Notes under the pieces: generated by a model
The model's input: only the letters and a program-made list of their open reading frames with translations
Database searches by the model: none
What the model was told of the DNA's origin: nothing
Shown here: positions 10,742 through 22,345 of the stretch, piece by piece
Layout: each line of letters begins with the position of its first letter
Position numbering within the stretch: position 1 is the first letter of the stretch
Position numbers and translations under genes: made by a program
Origin: Sepioteuthis lessoniana
Taxonomy: Eukaryota > Mollusca > Cephalopoda > Myopsida > Loliginidae
Reading direction: 5' to 3'
Assembly (NCBI GenBank): GCA_963585895.1
Contig: OY757904.1
Span: forward strand, 66,990,867-67,054,866
DNA: 64,000 bases

Positions 10742-11700
10742 CGCTGTCGGTTCGTAGAGAAGTGATCACAGTCTTCTAGAGGTTCACTCTGACTTGGAAC
10801 CAAACTTGACAATCCGTCAGCATGACCGATTTGTCTGGAAGGGAGATATTCTAACTTAAAATTGTAGTTACATATGATGGCTTCCCACCTTAGTAATCTG
10901 TTTGCTGTATATACGGGTAGTCCTTTTTTCGATCCGAAAATGGTTAGGAGCGGTTTAAGGTCAGTTTACAATTTGAAAAATCGTCCATGTAGGTAACGAT
11001 GGAATTTTGTCACTGCGAAAATTATTGCAAGGGGTTCCTTTTCGATCTGAGAGTAATGCTTCTCTGAGGGCAAAAGCGAACCTGAAGCGTGTGCTACAGG
11101 TTTTTTACATCCATCCGGCATTATATAGTATGCAAGCGCCTATGCCATGGGAGCTCGCATCACAGGCTACAATAATGTCTGATTCTGGATTGTAGTGCGC
11201 GAGGGACAGATCTGACGTCACTGTATTCTTGATTTTGTTGAATGCCTCTGGCATTCCGGTGTCCATTTCCATGTACTGTCTTTTTTCAAAAGCGCATTAA
11301 GTAGGACCCGTAAATTATGCATGTTGGGAATAAATGATTGGTAATACTTGGCTTAACCTAAGAAACTTTGCAATTCGGTGATGCTCCCGGGAGCTGGCGT
11401 TTTTTTTTTTTCTTTATTGCTGTTGCCCTATCAGGGTCCGGTTTCATGCCGTCCTTGTCTATTATATGACCCAGGTATTTGGTTTCTTCTAAGAAGAATT
11501 CGCACTTTCCTTCCTTAACTTTAAAACCGAACTCCTGTATCTGCGAAAATAATCAGCGTACATATTCTCGGTGTTGCGCTTTGGATTTACTGATGATAAT
11601 TATATTGTCTAGGTACGTGATTGCAAAATCAAGGCCGTCCAACATGGTATCCATTACCTCTTGGAAAATGTTTTTTCTCTTTTCTCTTCACCCGTTGAAG
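10742..11700 (-). pseudogene. pol: Gypsy pol remnant (reverse transcriptase, RNase H)
   Basis: Minus-strand translation gives the second half of a Ty3/Gypsy reverse transcriptase ('QEVMDTMLDGLDFAITYLDN', then 'EETKYLGHIIDKDGMKPD'), a connection region ('YYQSFIPNMHNLR', 'LLKKDSTWKW') and RNase H ('SQIEKEPLAIIFAVTKFHRY', then 'LLTIFGSKKGLPVYTANRL', then 'LEYLPSRQIGHADGLSSL'). The active-site box at 11604-11615 reads YLDN instead of YLDD, so the second catalytic aspartate is lost. Several stops and frameshifts, and T runs near 11400 and 11710, confirm decay. Integrase is absent. Confidence 0.85.
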
Positions 11701-12039
11701 TATGTCTTTTTTTTTACTTATGCAAATTCGCCCGGAATAAGTTTTTTTCCGAAGTCTTGCAATGAATTGGTTTTAAACGCACGTGTAGAGAAATCTGTTA
11801 CTCGTTCAAAAAAATAGACGAGACTGTATTTACTTCTTTTTTTTTTTTTTTGGTTATTTACAAGAAGGGATAAGGAAAGGTTTACTCACAATTTAGAGAT
11901 TTTCTTTTTGGGTTTGTTGTTTTAGTCAAACAAAAAACGTTCTTGTGTAGCGTTTTTAGAACACTATTTTTTTCGTCTCCGTCAGGTGGTATAATTAAAA
12001 CCGTGTATGTGGTTTTTCTACGCGTAAATTCTTTTGAAT

Positions 12040-12052
12040 CTTCGTGTCGCCA
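12040..12052 (-). other. Primer binding site of the Gypsy element
   Basis: TGGCGACACGAAG on the minus strand lies one base after the 5' LTR end. It has the TGG start expected for pairing with a tRNA 3' end (CCA). The exact tRNA was not determined. Confidence 0.6.
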
Positions 12053-12053
12053 C

Positions 12054-12300
12054 TGCTGTGGTGTTTAGATAAGACCGGTGGAAGAACAACTCAAATAACA
12101 GGTGATAGGTAAACGTTATTGTATTAACAGAAAAAGGAAGTCATACAAAGGAAGTACTAGCCGTGCTCGGCTTACAGTCTGTCCGTCAAATGTCTCGTAA
12201 GGAACGAGAAGTTATCACCCCCGTGCGAGCTAAGCTCGTAGAATATGTTTATGTTGGACGAGTCCATCTTTAGGGTATGGTAGGATATGTCTCCATAACA
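12054..12300 (-). repeat. 5' LTR of the Gypsy element
   Basis: 247 bp, beginning TGTTATGGAG and ending ACCACAGCA (TG...CA). Its last 30 or so bases align with the remnant at 10707-10737, including the shared 16-mer AGATAAGACCGGTGGA read on the plus strand. The outer edge meets GTAAG. Confidence 0.7.
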
Positions 12301-12305
12301 GTAAG

Positions 12306-13020
12306 ATATCAAAAAAGAAATGTACACTTTTTTCAGTGGATTCGTCTTTTATAATTACGGAATTTGAAAAAATACTTTCAGTAGAAAAAAAAAAGACTAA
12401 AGAATGAGAATAACAGAATAGTTGTCATACAAAAATAATCTGTACATTTACTGAAGGTTTATTCATAAGGTTTCTAGGGAGCTCTTCAATTTTGAGATGA
12501 AAAAAGGTGACTTGCAAAAAACAAAAAACAAAAAAAAACAAAAACAAAAAAAACAAAAAACGGCTTGCTAACGTGGAATGTACATCTTTTTCGAGAGAAT
12601 TTATTGAAAACCTAATTATATATATATATAAAGAATAAACCCTAAAAAGTCTTTTTCTTGTTTTTTTCGAGGAAGACTGCATACAAAATTATGAACAATA
12701 ATAATAAGAAAAATGAAATAGAGCCACACATTTATTATTTATCACAAAGGCGGAGAATGATAATGCCAATTCTTTAAATCAACTAACTTTAAAATAAGCG
12801 ACAAATTAAGATAATTTATTGTATTTTTTTGTTCCTGTAATATCATTACGCTTCGTAAACTCTCTGCAAGCTGGGATTGAAGAATGATCTCTGACTTTAT
12901 TCTAATAAATTATTTCAGATTCTTACTTATTAATACCATAGAATCTAGGCATAATTGACTGTTTTTATATGGTTTCCCAATGTAAACAACTTCACATATG
13001 AAATATTTACGCTTTATACA
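12306..13020. other. No recognised feature; A-rich
   Basis: AT-rich with A-rich clusters near 12515-12560 and a short (TA)n at 12617-12632. No gene or known repeat recognised. Confidence 0.45.
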
Positions 13021-13024
13021 TGTT

Positions 13025-13240
13025 TTCGTTGGTTTAATTGCTTTGTTTAATGGTATATCGTAGGGTTTGATTTTTTTTTTTTTTTTTTTACGCCAAAGCT
13101 ATTTTTGTAGAAAAACAGTAATGTATTATTTAACCCGTAACTTAGGGAAACGGCTCATTCCTTCTGGGTATTAGTCCGAAAGTGAACATCAGATCGCGAT
13201 AAAAGTACGAACTCGCTTACTTTGAGGCTAAACTTTCCCT
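13025..13240 (-). mobile_element. tRNA-derived SINE-2 copy
   Basis: Read on the minus strand: tRNA-like head with box-B-like AGTTCGTACTTTT, then 'gttcactttcggactaatac', 'ttctacaaaa', a T/A run, and a tail like 'ATATACCATTAAACAAAG'. The same order is seen at 26.7, 52.9 and 54.9 kb. Decayed; target duplication not seen. Confidence 0.5.
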
Positions 13241-15140
13241 TTAGATAGTTTTAAAAAGAAAATCAGAAACGAAGATAAAAGAATAGAAACAAAAATAAAT
13301 AATAATGAAAGTGAAAATTAAGGATAACATCAGATAAATGTTACATTTTACGAAACTGTTCTGAGGACTCTCTGTGGTTAACGTTCTTTGCTGCAACACC
13401 GTAGTAAGCCAGTCCAAAATCAAGTCTACCTGTAACATTCACCATTGGAAAGGTAGAAATTCCTTTATATCCCAGCTCTGGATTAAATAGTACGACTAAT
13501 GATGGTTTTGGCCTTGAATAACCAAGGAGTGTTGATATGCCATTAAACCATGAAAACATGCAAAACTGTAAGTTTCGTGTTTTTTAAGATGAATCCCGTT
13601 ACTAATTAATTTCATAGCAAAATCAATCATGTATATAATAAGTAACTTGATGATGAAATAAATAGCTAAATCATTACTTCCCTATAATACTTCCTTAGAG
13701 CACCGAAAATGATGTTTGTTCTCTTGGAATGCTAAACCTTTCTTTGGCAAAAGATGGCAGCGAATCTAAAGGAAGGAGATTTCTTTGCTATGGTACTAAA
13801 CTCAACCTGGCCGTGAAGGTCCCTGTTTTTGGAGCTCTCTGTAATGTGTAGCACCCTCGTAAAAGGTCCAAACTCTTTAGCTCACATCTCCAGGTCAAAT
13901 AAAAAAGAACTATTGAGCATTAAAATATAGTCAGGATTACAATAAAATATTTACAAGTGATAAAATTTTGGCATTAAAAAACCCATGAGAATTTGATACG
14001 CTTTTAAACAATAAAGCAAAACCAAAGCCAATTACTGAACAATAAATGACAATAAAACAAGATGCTATTTTTTTTTAAACTGACGAACAGTTTTCGAAAT
14101 CTGACTGAGGCTCTACATGCTTTCTTCACACTTCTACTATTGGGCAAATCAGGAATTTAGGTTTATCTCTGCACCATCGTCAGATACTATGAAAAATGAG
14201 TTGTCAGTATTCTGACACGAAGTTTGACAGGGAAATAATGAAATAAATGAACACTGGAGTAAAGTACTCTTTCATCATCACCTGGACAGCCATCTTTGAT
14301 TAGCTATAGTCCTTCGACTTCCATTTGTCATCCTTAACAATTAAGAACCATCAATCATTTTTAATCACTATCATGTGTTGCTTTATCAGTTCAATGATGT
14401 AAACGTCTATCAGAGAATAATTTTTGCTTAACTTATATTTCCACTCCACATAAAATGTATGTTACAGTTTTCTTCAGCGACCAGCGATACATCGTGACTG
14501 TATATATTTCGACACTGTGAGTGGAATCACCTGTCTGGTTTCAAATTATGTCCACGGAAATTATCTATTTAATAAATATTATAGTAAATTGTAATACGAT
14601 GATTCACTTCAGATATCTAAAATGATTATATACATATATATATACGTTATGAATTTATTTTCTCAATGATGTGATTTTGTCTTCGATATAGTCACACATA
14701 GGAATTTATATACTCAGTAATGTGACTTTCCTTTCGATATCGTCGTACTCGTAGACACATATATACATTCACATGTATACATACCCCTACACCTATACGT
14801 TGTCACATATACACATAAAGACGAATATGCACAAATGCAAATATACACATAAATGTGCATTTGTATGTATGTATGTATGTATGGAATAGGTGTAAAATAC
14901 ATTGTTTTAAAACGTTTTTGTGAATAAAAATATTAAATTAAGCCTTCAGGAATTTAAGATCTCATGTTTTATACTGACCTCATAACTAAAAGGGTAATGT
15001 ATACAACAAGAGTCAATAATTTGAAGCAATGTAAGATGTCTCTTAAATTCCATTCGATCATGCTGTCTCTGTTGATGCATGACATTTTTAGTTTTGAGAC
15101 CTACATGAAAAAGGGTTATATCTTTCACCAGCTCTGTCCA
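13241..15140. other. No recognised feature; short SINE-2 tail word
   Basis: AT-rich. 'gttgatatgccattaaacca' at 13531-13550 is the SINE-2 tail word, apparently isolated. 'gtatgtatgtatgtatg' lies at 14865-14881. No coding signal: frames overlap on both strands and lack domains. Confidence 0.45.

Positions 15141-15224
<84 letters not shown>
15141..15224. repeat. (TC)n(TA)n microsatellite
   Basis: Pure TC run followed by a pure TA run of more than 60 bp. Confidence 0.95.
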
Positions 15225-15227
<3 letters not shown>

Positions 15228-15360
15228 TTCTCACAATCTTTCTATCTTTATCGGTGTGTGTTTATCTCTCTCCTTCTTTTCTCTTCCTTGCTCTCCCTTT
15301 CTCTCTCTATCACACCCCGCCTGTCTCTTTGTCTCTCTCTACCTCTCACTCTTTCTCTTT

Positions 15361-15400
15361 TTCTCTCTCTCTCTCTCTCTCGATATATATATATATATAT

Positions 15401-15437
<37 letters not shown>
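15361..15437. repeat. (TC)n(AT)n(GA)n self-complementary microsatellite
   Basis: A TC run, a TA run and a GA run in this order make a nearly perfect inverted repeat about 75 bp long. Either strand can fold into one long hairpin. Confidence 0.9.
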
Positions 15438-15440
<3 letters not shown>

Positions 15441-15735
15441 ATATATTAGGATCAGCCGTAATAAATACATATGTAAAAGTAATTTCAATAAAATATCAAT
15501 TTCCTTTATATCAATAATACCACGGATTTATTTTTTTTTTGTAGTAGTAACTGAGTAGACATATTAGTTATTGTATCTTACCACAGTGTAGATCATCAGA
15601 ATAGGGTTACGAACAAAAGAAAGAAAGCTTGGATTTAATATATATATATACGTTAAATTTGTTGATATATATTTGTATATCATTTCCATGGGTACTTTTC
15701 ATACAACTGGATACCACTTTCCAATACATTCACTA

Positions 15736-16480
15736 TTCTTCTCCTCATCATCATCCTCAACAGTCGTGCTGATATCACATGCCGATATCAAAGATTCTTT
15801 CGACTCCCTCCTAGCAATAAACCCTATGAACCAATACACTTGGTTGGTCCGATAGGCAATATTTTGTGTCCTTGCATAGCTGATTTCGGTAGATCCTTAC
15901 TATTCAGACAATACTGGTATGCCTCTGAGTAGAAGACCCCGGGAGAATGTTATTTATGAGTTCATTCGTGCTTCACGTGCAATTGCCAGCATATCTTAGT
16001 GATTTTACTTGGTTTGTGCTTAAGATCAGAGACTAGAAGCTATACAGTTGCTGTTTTGTAATGTTATGCTTCTTGAATTTGTTCAGAGGAGCAGGCAATA
16101 TATATAGTTTTCATGTAGTTTATCTCCACTCGTCTTGTAGAATCCATGTCGTGCTGCACCTCAGTAGTACTGACACATCAACAGCATGGAAGAATATCAT
16201 TTCATCAGAAGATCAGGTTTTTATATCATGGATTATCTCTCAATATTAGTCTATGCCTTGTCTATGAGTATGTTGACATCGATTTTATAAGAGTAGTATT
16301 TGCTGACAATGTAAATTGCTTCACCAATTTTAGAGGCTTGTCATTTAATGAGGAAATGGCCATCTTCTTTAAAACATACAGAATCTATGTTATCTGAGTT
16401 CATTTAGAAGCCAATGCTTCAAACTACCTGCTTCAAGCTATGCAATAGAAATTTGGCTGGTGTAGGTGAATTTGCGGGAA
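15736..16480 (-). mobile_element. Old RTE-like LINE copy R5
   Basis: Minus-strand frames, broken by stops and shifts, follow the RTE-like C-terminus in order: 'SIGF..NSDNIDSVCFKED', 'ERLSMI.KPDL', 'FFHAVDVSVLL', 'NITKQQLY', 'STNELI' and 'QLCKDTKYCL', ending near a GATGATGATGA tail at 15740-15755. It is much more diverged than R1-R4 and appears to be a related older family. 5' truncated. No function expected. Confidence 0.6.
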
Positions 16481-16889
16481 GCGATTGTCATCTGCGTAGT
16501 CTACCTATATTGGTCTCTGCATTAATGTTTTGCTTTTTTAGTGTGATATTTGTTGCTTTCTTAAAACCAATTGAAACACATAATTTATAATCTAAGTAAA
16601 TTAAAGATATATATGGTGATATTTACTCGTTTCAAGACTCAAATGATAATGTCAAAGGAATCAATGGCACCCTCAGGTGAGTGAATCATTATGTTTGTGT
16701 TTTTTGTAAGAACATCGGTTTATCAGTAACTTTCTTGTGAATATTTTGTCCTTCTTTCTTCTGTGTATGAAATTAAATGCCTGGGAGGAATATATAAAAA
16801 ATTAACCGATGGTCTTTAATATTGAAAGTTTTGTTCATTATATTCAATGACAGTTTTGATTTTCTAATAAAACAGCAACTGAATTCACG

Positions 16890-16959
<70 letters not shown>

Positions 16960-17389
16960 TTGCAAATCCTTCCTGATGATAGCCAATGACGAGTCCGAAA
17001 GTGCTCAAGAAAATTCAACAACCGACTCAACCTAAAATCAAAGATTTGTCTGGGAAAATTGAAAGGATCATAATAAAATTATATATCAAATATATGTTTT
17101 ATTATTTAATCAAAACCTCTGAAACAAAGTCGGCAATCCAACTACACACACCAACAAACAAACACACACAGAGAAACACACACATACTCGCATATACACT
17201 GGGACACACATATATAAGCAAATAAATATATACAAAAGTTCCTTCGTTTAAGAAGAAAGGCACGATGTCTTCGGTTTGAGATATCCAACTGACGTAAAAG
17301 TAGCCGGGTTTTGATTCCAGTTTGTAGCATCTCACGTGTCTAGCCACACTGAAGTGTTGGGATACAACGAAATAGTCCGTCTGTAGATG

Positions 17390-17436
<47 letters not shown>

Positions 17437-19430
17437 GCGTTTTTTTTTTTACATAAATAAAAACAGAGAGTACAACTCACAACAAATTTTCGCGTGTCCA
17501 ATCTGGTCGGCTTTTATTGACAGATTTGGCATATGCGTACAAACTCTCTGGAAACCCGGCCAACTGAAGGCAAATGTCATATGTTTTGCTCTGTTCCATT
17601 TCATTTTATTGTTGAGATATTGTGCATAAATTATTTTTATGGATGTATGACTGTTTTAGCTGTAAATATTAATCACAAACACACGCACGTGCGTGGTTCT
17701 GTGATTGAAAAGTAAAGCTGCTAATCCACAATAAAAACAACATAAGACACCATTGAATAATAGTAATTTGAATTTTTTTAAAACCCAATTTTTATACTTT
17801 ACAATTTGTCGAATTCTGATGTATTTTAAATATTGAAGTAAAAACCGTCGTAAAAATGAAAATTGTCCTTTTTTGTATAAAATAATAAAAAAAAATAAGT
17901 AAGAGTTTTGAATCCCAATAAAATATGATACGTTTGCCGCTATAATCGGTCGTTCCGAAATCACACTGCTTTATGAATTTTAATTCTAATATTGTTAAAG
18001 AGTGTTCCTTTACTAATATTTCACTGTGTCTAATAAATAAATGTAAATTTTGTTGCTACAATTTGTAAATATAATTTTACGTTTATTCATTTTTAAATGT
18101 TATTATGTTTCCGACAAGCTGAACATTTCAAGAATATTTTATTATGGAAATAAAAATTTGCCCAACATGAATCAAATTAACAAACTAATACCTTTCTCTC
18201 TTATCGTTTATCTGATCAGGTTTCAATGTAAAAAAAAACAAAGGAAAGAAAAATTTATGATGGTTTCTCCGTTGATTTTTTTCTTAATATTTCTTATTAA
18301 TTCTTGATGCAACGTGGCAAAGAAATGTTTAGTAGGATGATTGATTTTCCGTGAATATTTTAGTTGCTTTGAACTGGGGTTGCATCAAGTTACTTCGAAA
18401 ACAAAAAAAACAAAACCAAAAAAAACTCTACCATATTTGATATAGGATTCTTTGTAGTTCAATGCAATTCTGGCTCAATAATATCTTGAGGCAAAGTGGT
18501 CTGGCAATGAGAAAATGAGTACGTATCTAAAAGGAAATTTTGGTGAGCATATTCTAACAAAATATCCACGATTGAAAGTGTAAAAGGCATTTTTGCATAA
18601 TTTTGCGTTTTGATTATGAATTGATACAGGCTGTTCTGATATGATAATCTAGGTAACAATATGATTTTACTGACGTTCTTGGAGTTATCACTATTCAATT
18701 ATAACGACTGTTAGTAATATAGCCATGTTGCATTACAGATCTGGAGTGAATGAAATAAATATTTTCAAAAGTAGAGACGAAAAGTGATCGAGAATGCGTT
18801 TCTCGGACTATCATGTGACATCCTTTGGTTACGTTGATTATCTAAGGGAAATATATTTTCTTGTATTCCCCCGTGATAACAACGACTATTTATCATTTAT
18901 TACATACAAGTGCAAACTTGGATCATTTAAGTAATTTAACTAACAGATAGAATGAAAAGAATCACGCCTGCAATTATCAAATAGGAAATAATATTTTTTG
19001 CGTGTTATTGTTAAAGTCCCTGATAACGTAAAAATATAACTGTTTTGCATTTTCAAAAAATCTGGGGAAATACAAGTCAGGTTAGTAAAACTGTATTCTA
19101 AATCTAATTTAAAAAAAAATATAAAATCCATTTCAGCGTATATTCGTTCCAATTATTCCCACGTTCATTCTGCTGTGGAGTAGAATTATTTTTTTCCCAA
19201 CCCATAATCCTAGGAAAGGGAATTCACTTGGAAAGACCTAAATCAATCTATTCTTATCCTCATGTTAAAATAGGCTGTTGGGCAGACAGAATCTTCGAGC
19301 TATCGTATAGCAACTGGCCCATGAGAAGGAAAACTCTGAATTCCTGCAAGTTTTTGTGTATTATCGTGCTCATGGTGATGTAATTTAAATAAAAAATAAT
19401 TTTGTTTACGAAATATTATATCTAGCGAGT
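16481..19430. other. No gene; microsatellites at 16891-16955 and 17393-17434
   Basis: About 3 kb of AT-rich DNA holding two (TA)n tracts. The 17140-17220 segment is CA-rich. Open frames are short, AT-biased and occur on both strands. I recognise no gene or transposon. Confidence 0.45.
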
Positions 19431-19745
19431 TCTTCACACCATCGTTAGCTGATGGTCGTTACTAGAGTCAGAGTAACAATAAATCGGCTTAGGTTTCCAG
19501 GATTTATATCATTATTCTGGCTGATCATAACAATGGTGTTGTTTATATAGTCTCATTCTCCATTTATTCCGGGCTAATTTTCGAGGAGTTTACAGAACCG
19601 TTCCAAGGGCATCAATTGCAATTGGTTTCACCATTAATGTTCAACGGCTTTTTATAGTACCTCACAAGTTCCAAGTACGCGTCTCTCTTACCTTAGAAGA
19701 TGCTTATCTGGATTATGAAATTAATTTTAAGTCTTAGTCGAATAA
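19431..19745 (-). mobile_element. REL-LINE 3' fragment L1
   Basis: Decayed copy of the REL-LINE 3' end. The plus strand reads 'catcgttagctgatgg', then 'ctagagtcagagtaacaata' and 'tattctggctgatcataaca', in the same order as the better copies at 41.7 and 49.5 kb. It lies just left of two further copies in the same orientation. Confidence 0.6.
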
Positions 19746-19786
19746 CTTGAGCAATTTTTGACAATTGTTATTATTATTATAGTTAT

Positions 19787-20705
19787 TCATTGAGAGTTTT
19801 TTGAAAGTTGTCTTTCACTAGAGTTTGAGAGACAGCAAATCTCCTTAATTATCCAAGACTCTTCTCAGTATTCTGACCGATCACAATAATGCAGTTGTTT
19901 GGATGGTCTCTACTCGTCTTCGTATTTCCAAGTCCTCTAGTCCTGGTATCTATCCTTTAGTGACTATACGGAGAGCACCAATTACAATTGGTATAATCGT
20001 CACTTTCATGTTCCACAGTTTGTTTAGTTCCCCAGCAAGGTCGAGGTATTTATCTTTCTTTTCCCTTTCGTTCAATTTTACTGTGCTCATCCTGGACAGC
20101 AAAGTCCACAATTCGGCAAGTTCTCTTATTTTGTTGTTTATTATATGGTCTTATCACCTGGCCGAGATTAGGTGATCCAGTCGTATCTAAAAATCGCAAA
20201 GGAGTTTTGCGACTCATTTTCCAAGACAGATGTTGGGTTGGTTATTTACAATTTGGTCAGATGGTCAAATTTTAATTTCTTGCACAATTACTAGTGGACC
20301 ACTTTCACATCCATTCATCTTTAGTCTTATACACTTTCTGTGCTAATTTACTGAATTCACTTATTATGTAAATTATCGTTTCGTCTGTTTCTCCACATAA
20401 CCAACATTTGCTGCTTCGTTGGGTCTTGTCTCTACTTACTTTGATGTAATTGATCCTTATAGCGATATTTTGTGCTGCTATTGGAAGATATTCAGTTTCT
20501 CTCTAAAGGTTTCCTTTTCTTAGCCACATCCACGTTTTCTCGAGTGAGATGTCACTTGTTAATTGTATAAAACGTCCAGAAAGTTGTTTTTCTTCCCATT
20601 TTTGTTTTATTTCCGGTCGGTTAGTTCTCGTGTTGTCAGTATCGTTTCTGGTGGCTGCATTCAGTCTTCCTACGCACTTGTGATTTTTTTCATACCAGCT
20701 GTAGC
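19787..20705 (-). mobile_element. REL-LINE fragment L2 (C-terminal nuclease and zinc knuckle)
   Basis: Minus strand encodes, with interruptions, the C-terminus of an R2/R4/Dong-like LINE: a Cys-rich segment (plus strand around 20390-20415), a nuclease-like region ('VDFAV' equivalent near 20095), 'KLWNMKVT.IPIVIGA' equivalent near 19970-20010, and 'LLRTARILRRVL' equivalent near 19870. (TTA)n lies at the 3' side (19767-19780). The 5' side is truncated near 20705, where another copy begins. Dead. Confidence 0.7.
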
Positions 20706-21277
20706 TGATGATCTTTTAATAAATCTAAGTGGTAACAAATCCTTTTTATTCTCTTGGACTCTAAACATATTCTGGTCAATTTTATAAATGCTGTAGTCTG
20801 GATAGTCTACTGATCCTCTGAATTTCTAATCTTCCAGTCTTTTAACCAATCCTTTAGGAAATCTTCCGTGCACGTCAATTCCATTTGGTGTCACTGGCAC
20901 CTTCATGTTTCATAATTTGTTTCAGTTCTATGGCAAGATCTAAGTAATTAACCTTCTTTTCGCTTTCTTTCATTTTCCATCTATGATCCGCCGGGATTGC
21001 AAAGTCCACTTTTCGGTAGTTTTTCATTTTTTGGTTGAGTATTAATCAATCTGGTCGTCTGCCTAAGTTATTTAATGTGTTTGGAAATCAAAATCCCAGT
21101 AAATTTTTTGCGACGCATTCTCCAGGAAAGATTCTGGCTTGTGCATATACCATTTGTTCTCTTGTTCAAATCTATTTTTATTGGACAATTCCTTGGTGAT
21201 CCCTTTCCGTACACAGTCATATCTACTCTCATGCTCTATTTGTTCTAATTTACTGCATTTATTATTATTATTATTAT
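20706..21277 (-). mobile_element. REL-LINE fragment L3 ending in (TTA)n
   Basis: Begins with a 3'-end-like 'gctgatgatcttt' and follows the REL-LINE C-terminus through the nuclease region, where 'gatccgccgggattgcaaagtccact' corresponds to 'VDFAIPAD'. It stops abruptly at 21257 in (TTA)6, where other copies continue as 'cgcttattatgtaattgatcg'. That break is the 5' truncation point, and the (TTA)n there is probably the target. Together with L1 and L2 it forms a head-to-tail series. Confidence 0.7.
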
Positions 21278-21309
21278 GGTTCGTATTAGTATTATTTTCT
21301 TTAGTATTA

Positions 21310-21490
21310 GTAGTAGTTTGAACTCGAGTAGCGCTATTAGGAAATATTTTGGGCTAATAGTCTTGGAAATGTAATGAACCCCCTTTATCTCCCTATGTAT
21401 GGGCTAAATTCTACTACTGCTGTTCTTCTAAAACGGTGGATTTAGCATCAAATAACATACAAGAGTTCATGTGCCATTAAACAAAGTAAA
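21310..21490 (+). mobile_element. SINE-2 copy
   Basis: Plus strand. Box-B-like TTTGAACTCGAGT near the start, then 'ctactactgctgttcttct', 'agcatcaaataac' and the tail 'catgtgccattaaacaaag'. Decayed. Confidence 0.5.
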
Positions 21491-21814
21491 AACAAACGAA
21501 CAATATTTTTGTTTGAAAAGACTAACCAAGAAACAGTTTACATTTCATAAAACAGAATGACCAACAAGAACTATGAAACAAATGTAGCCTCACGACTAAA
21601 ATTAGGCCTCCTCTTTTTTAATTGTTGATTGAATTCTCTGGACATCTGATGTCGATCAAAATTATCTGCATTTGTTTTCTTTATTCTATTAGCTAATGTA
21701 TAGCGGGAAGGTGATTTATTAGTTTTGATGTTTCTTGATATTAAGACCATATAAAACTTTTATTTTCCCACGGTAGCCTTTTTCAAGGGATAGTAATTGG
21801 TTTCCTATAAGGTT

Positions 21815-22345
<531 letters not shown>

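Larger units (their letters stand above)
10707..12300 (-). mobile_element. Ty3/Gypsy LTR retrotransposon, internally deleted
   Basis: Complete insertion footprint of a shortened Ty3/Gypsy element. The direct repeat GTAAG flanks it (10702-10706 and 12301-12305). On the minus strand it starts with a 247-bp 5' LTR (TGTTAT...AGCA), then a primer binding site, then about 300 bp without open frame, then pol remnants (reverse transcriptase and RNase H), and ends with only the last 30 or so bases of the 3' LTR (CCACCGGTCTTATCTGAG and 13 more bases). Gag, protease, integrase and most of the 3' LTR are missing, removed by internal deletions. Dead element. Confidence 0.8.

Noticed and set aside
19903-20175. 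Plus-strand open frames over REL-LINE copies, also at 41709-41993, 49474-49809 and 58036-58272
   Set aside because: They are antisense shadows of the LINE C-terminal coding region, which has recognisable protein blocks only on the minus strand.
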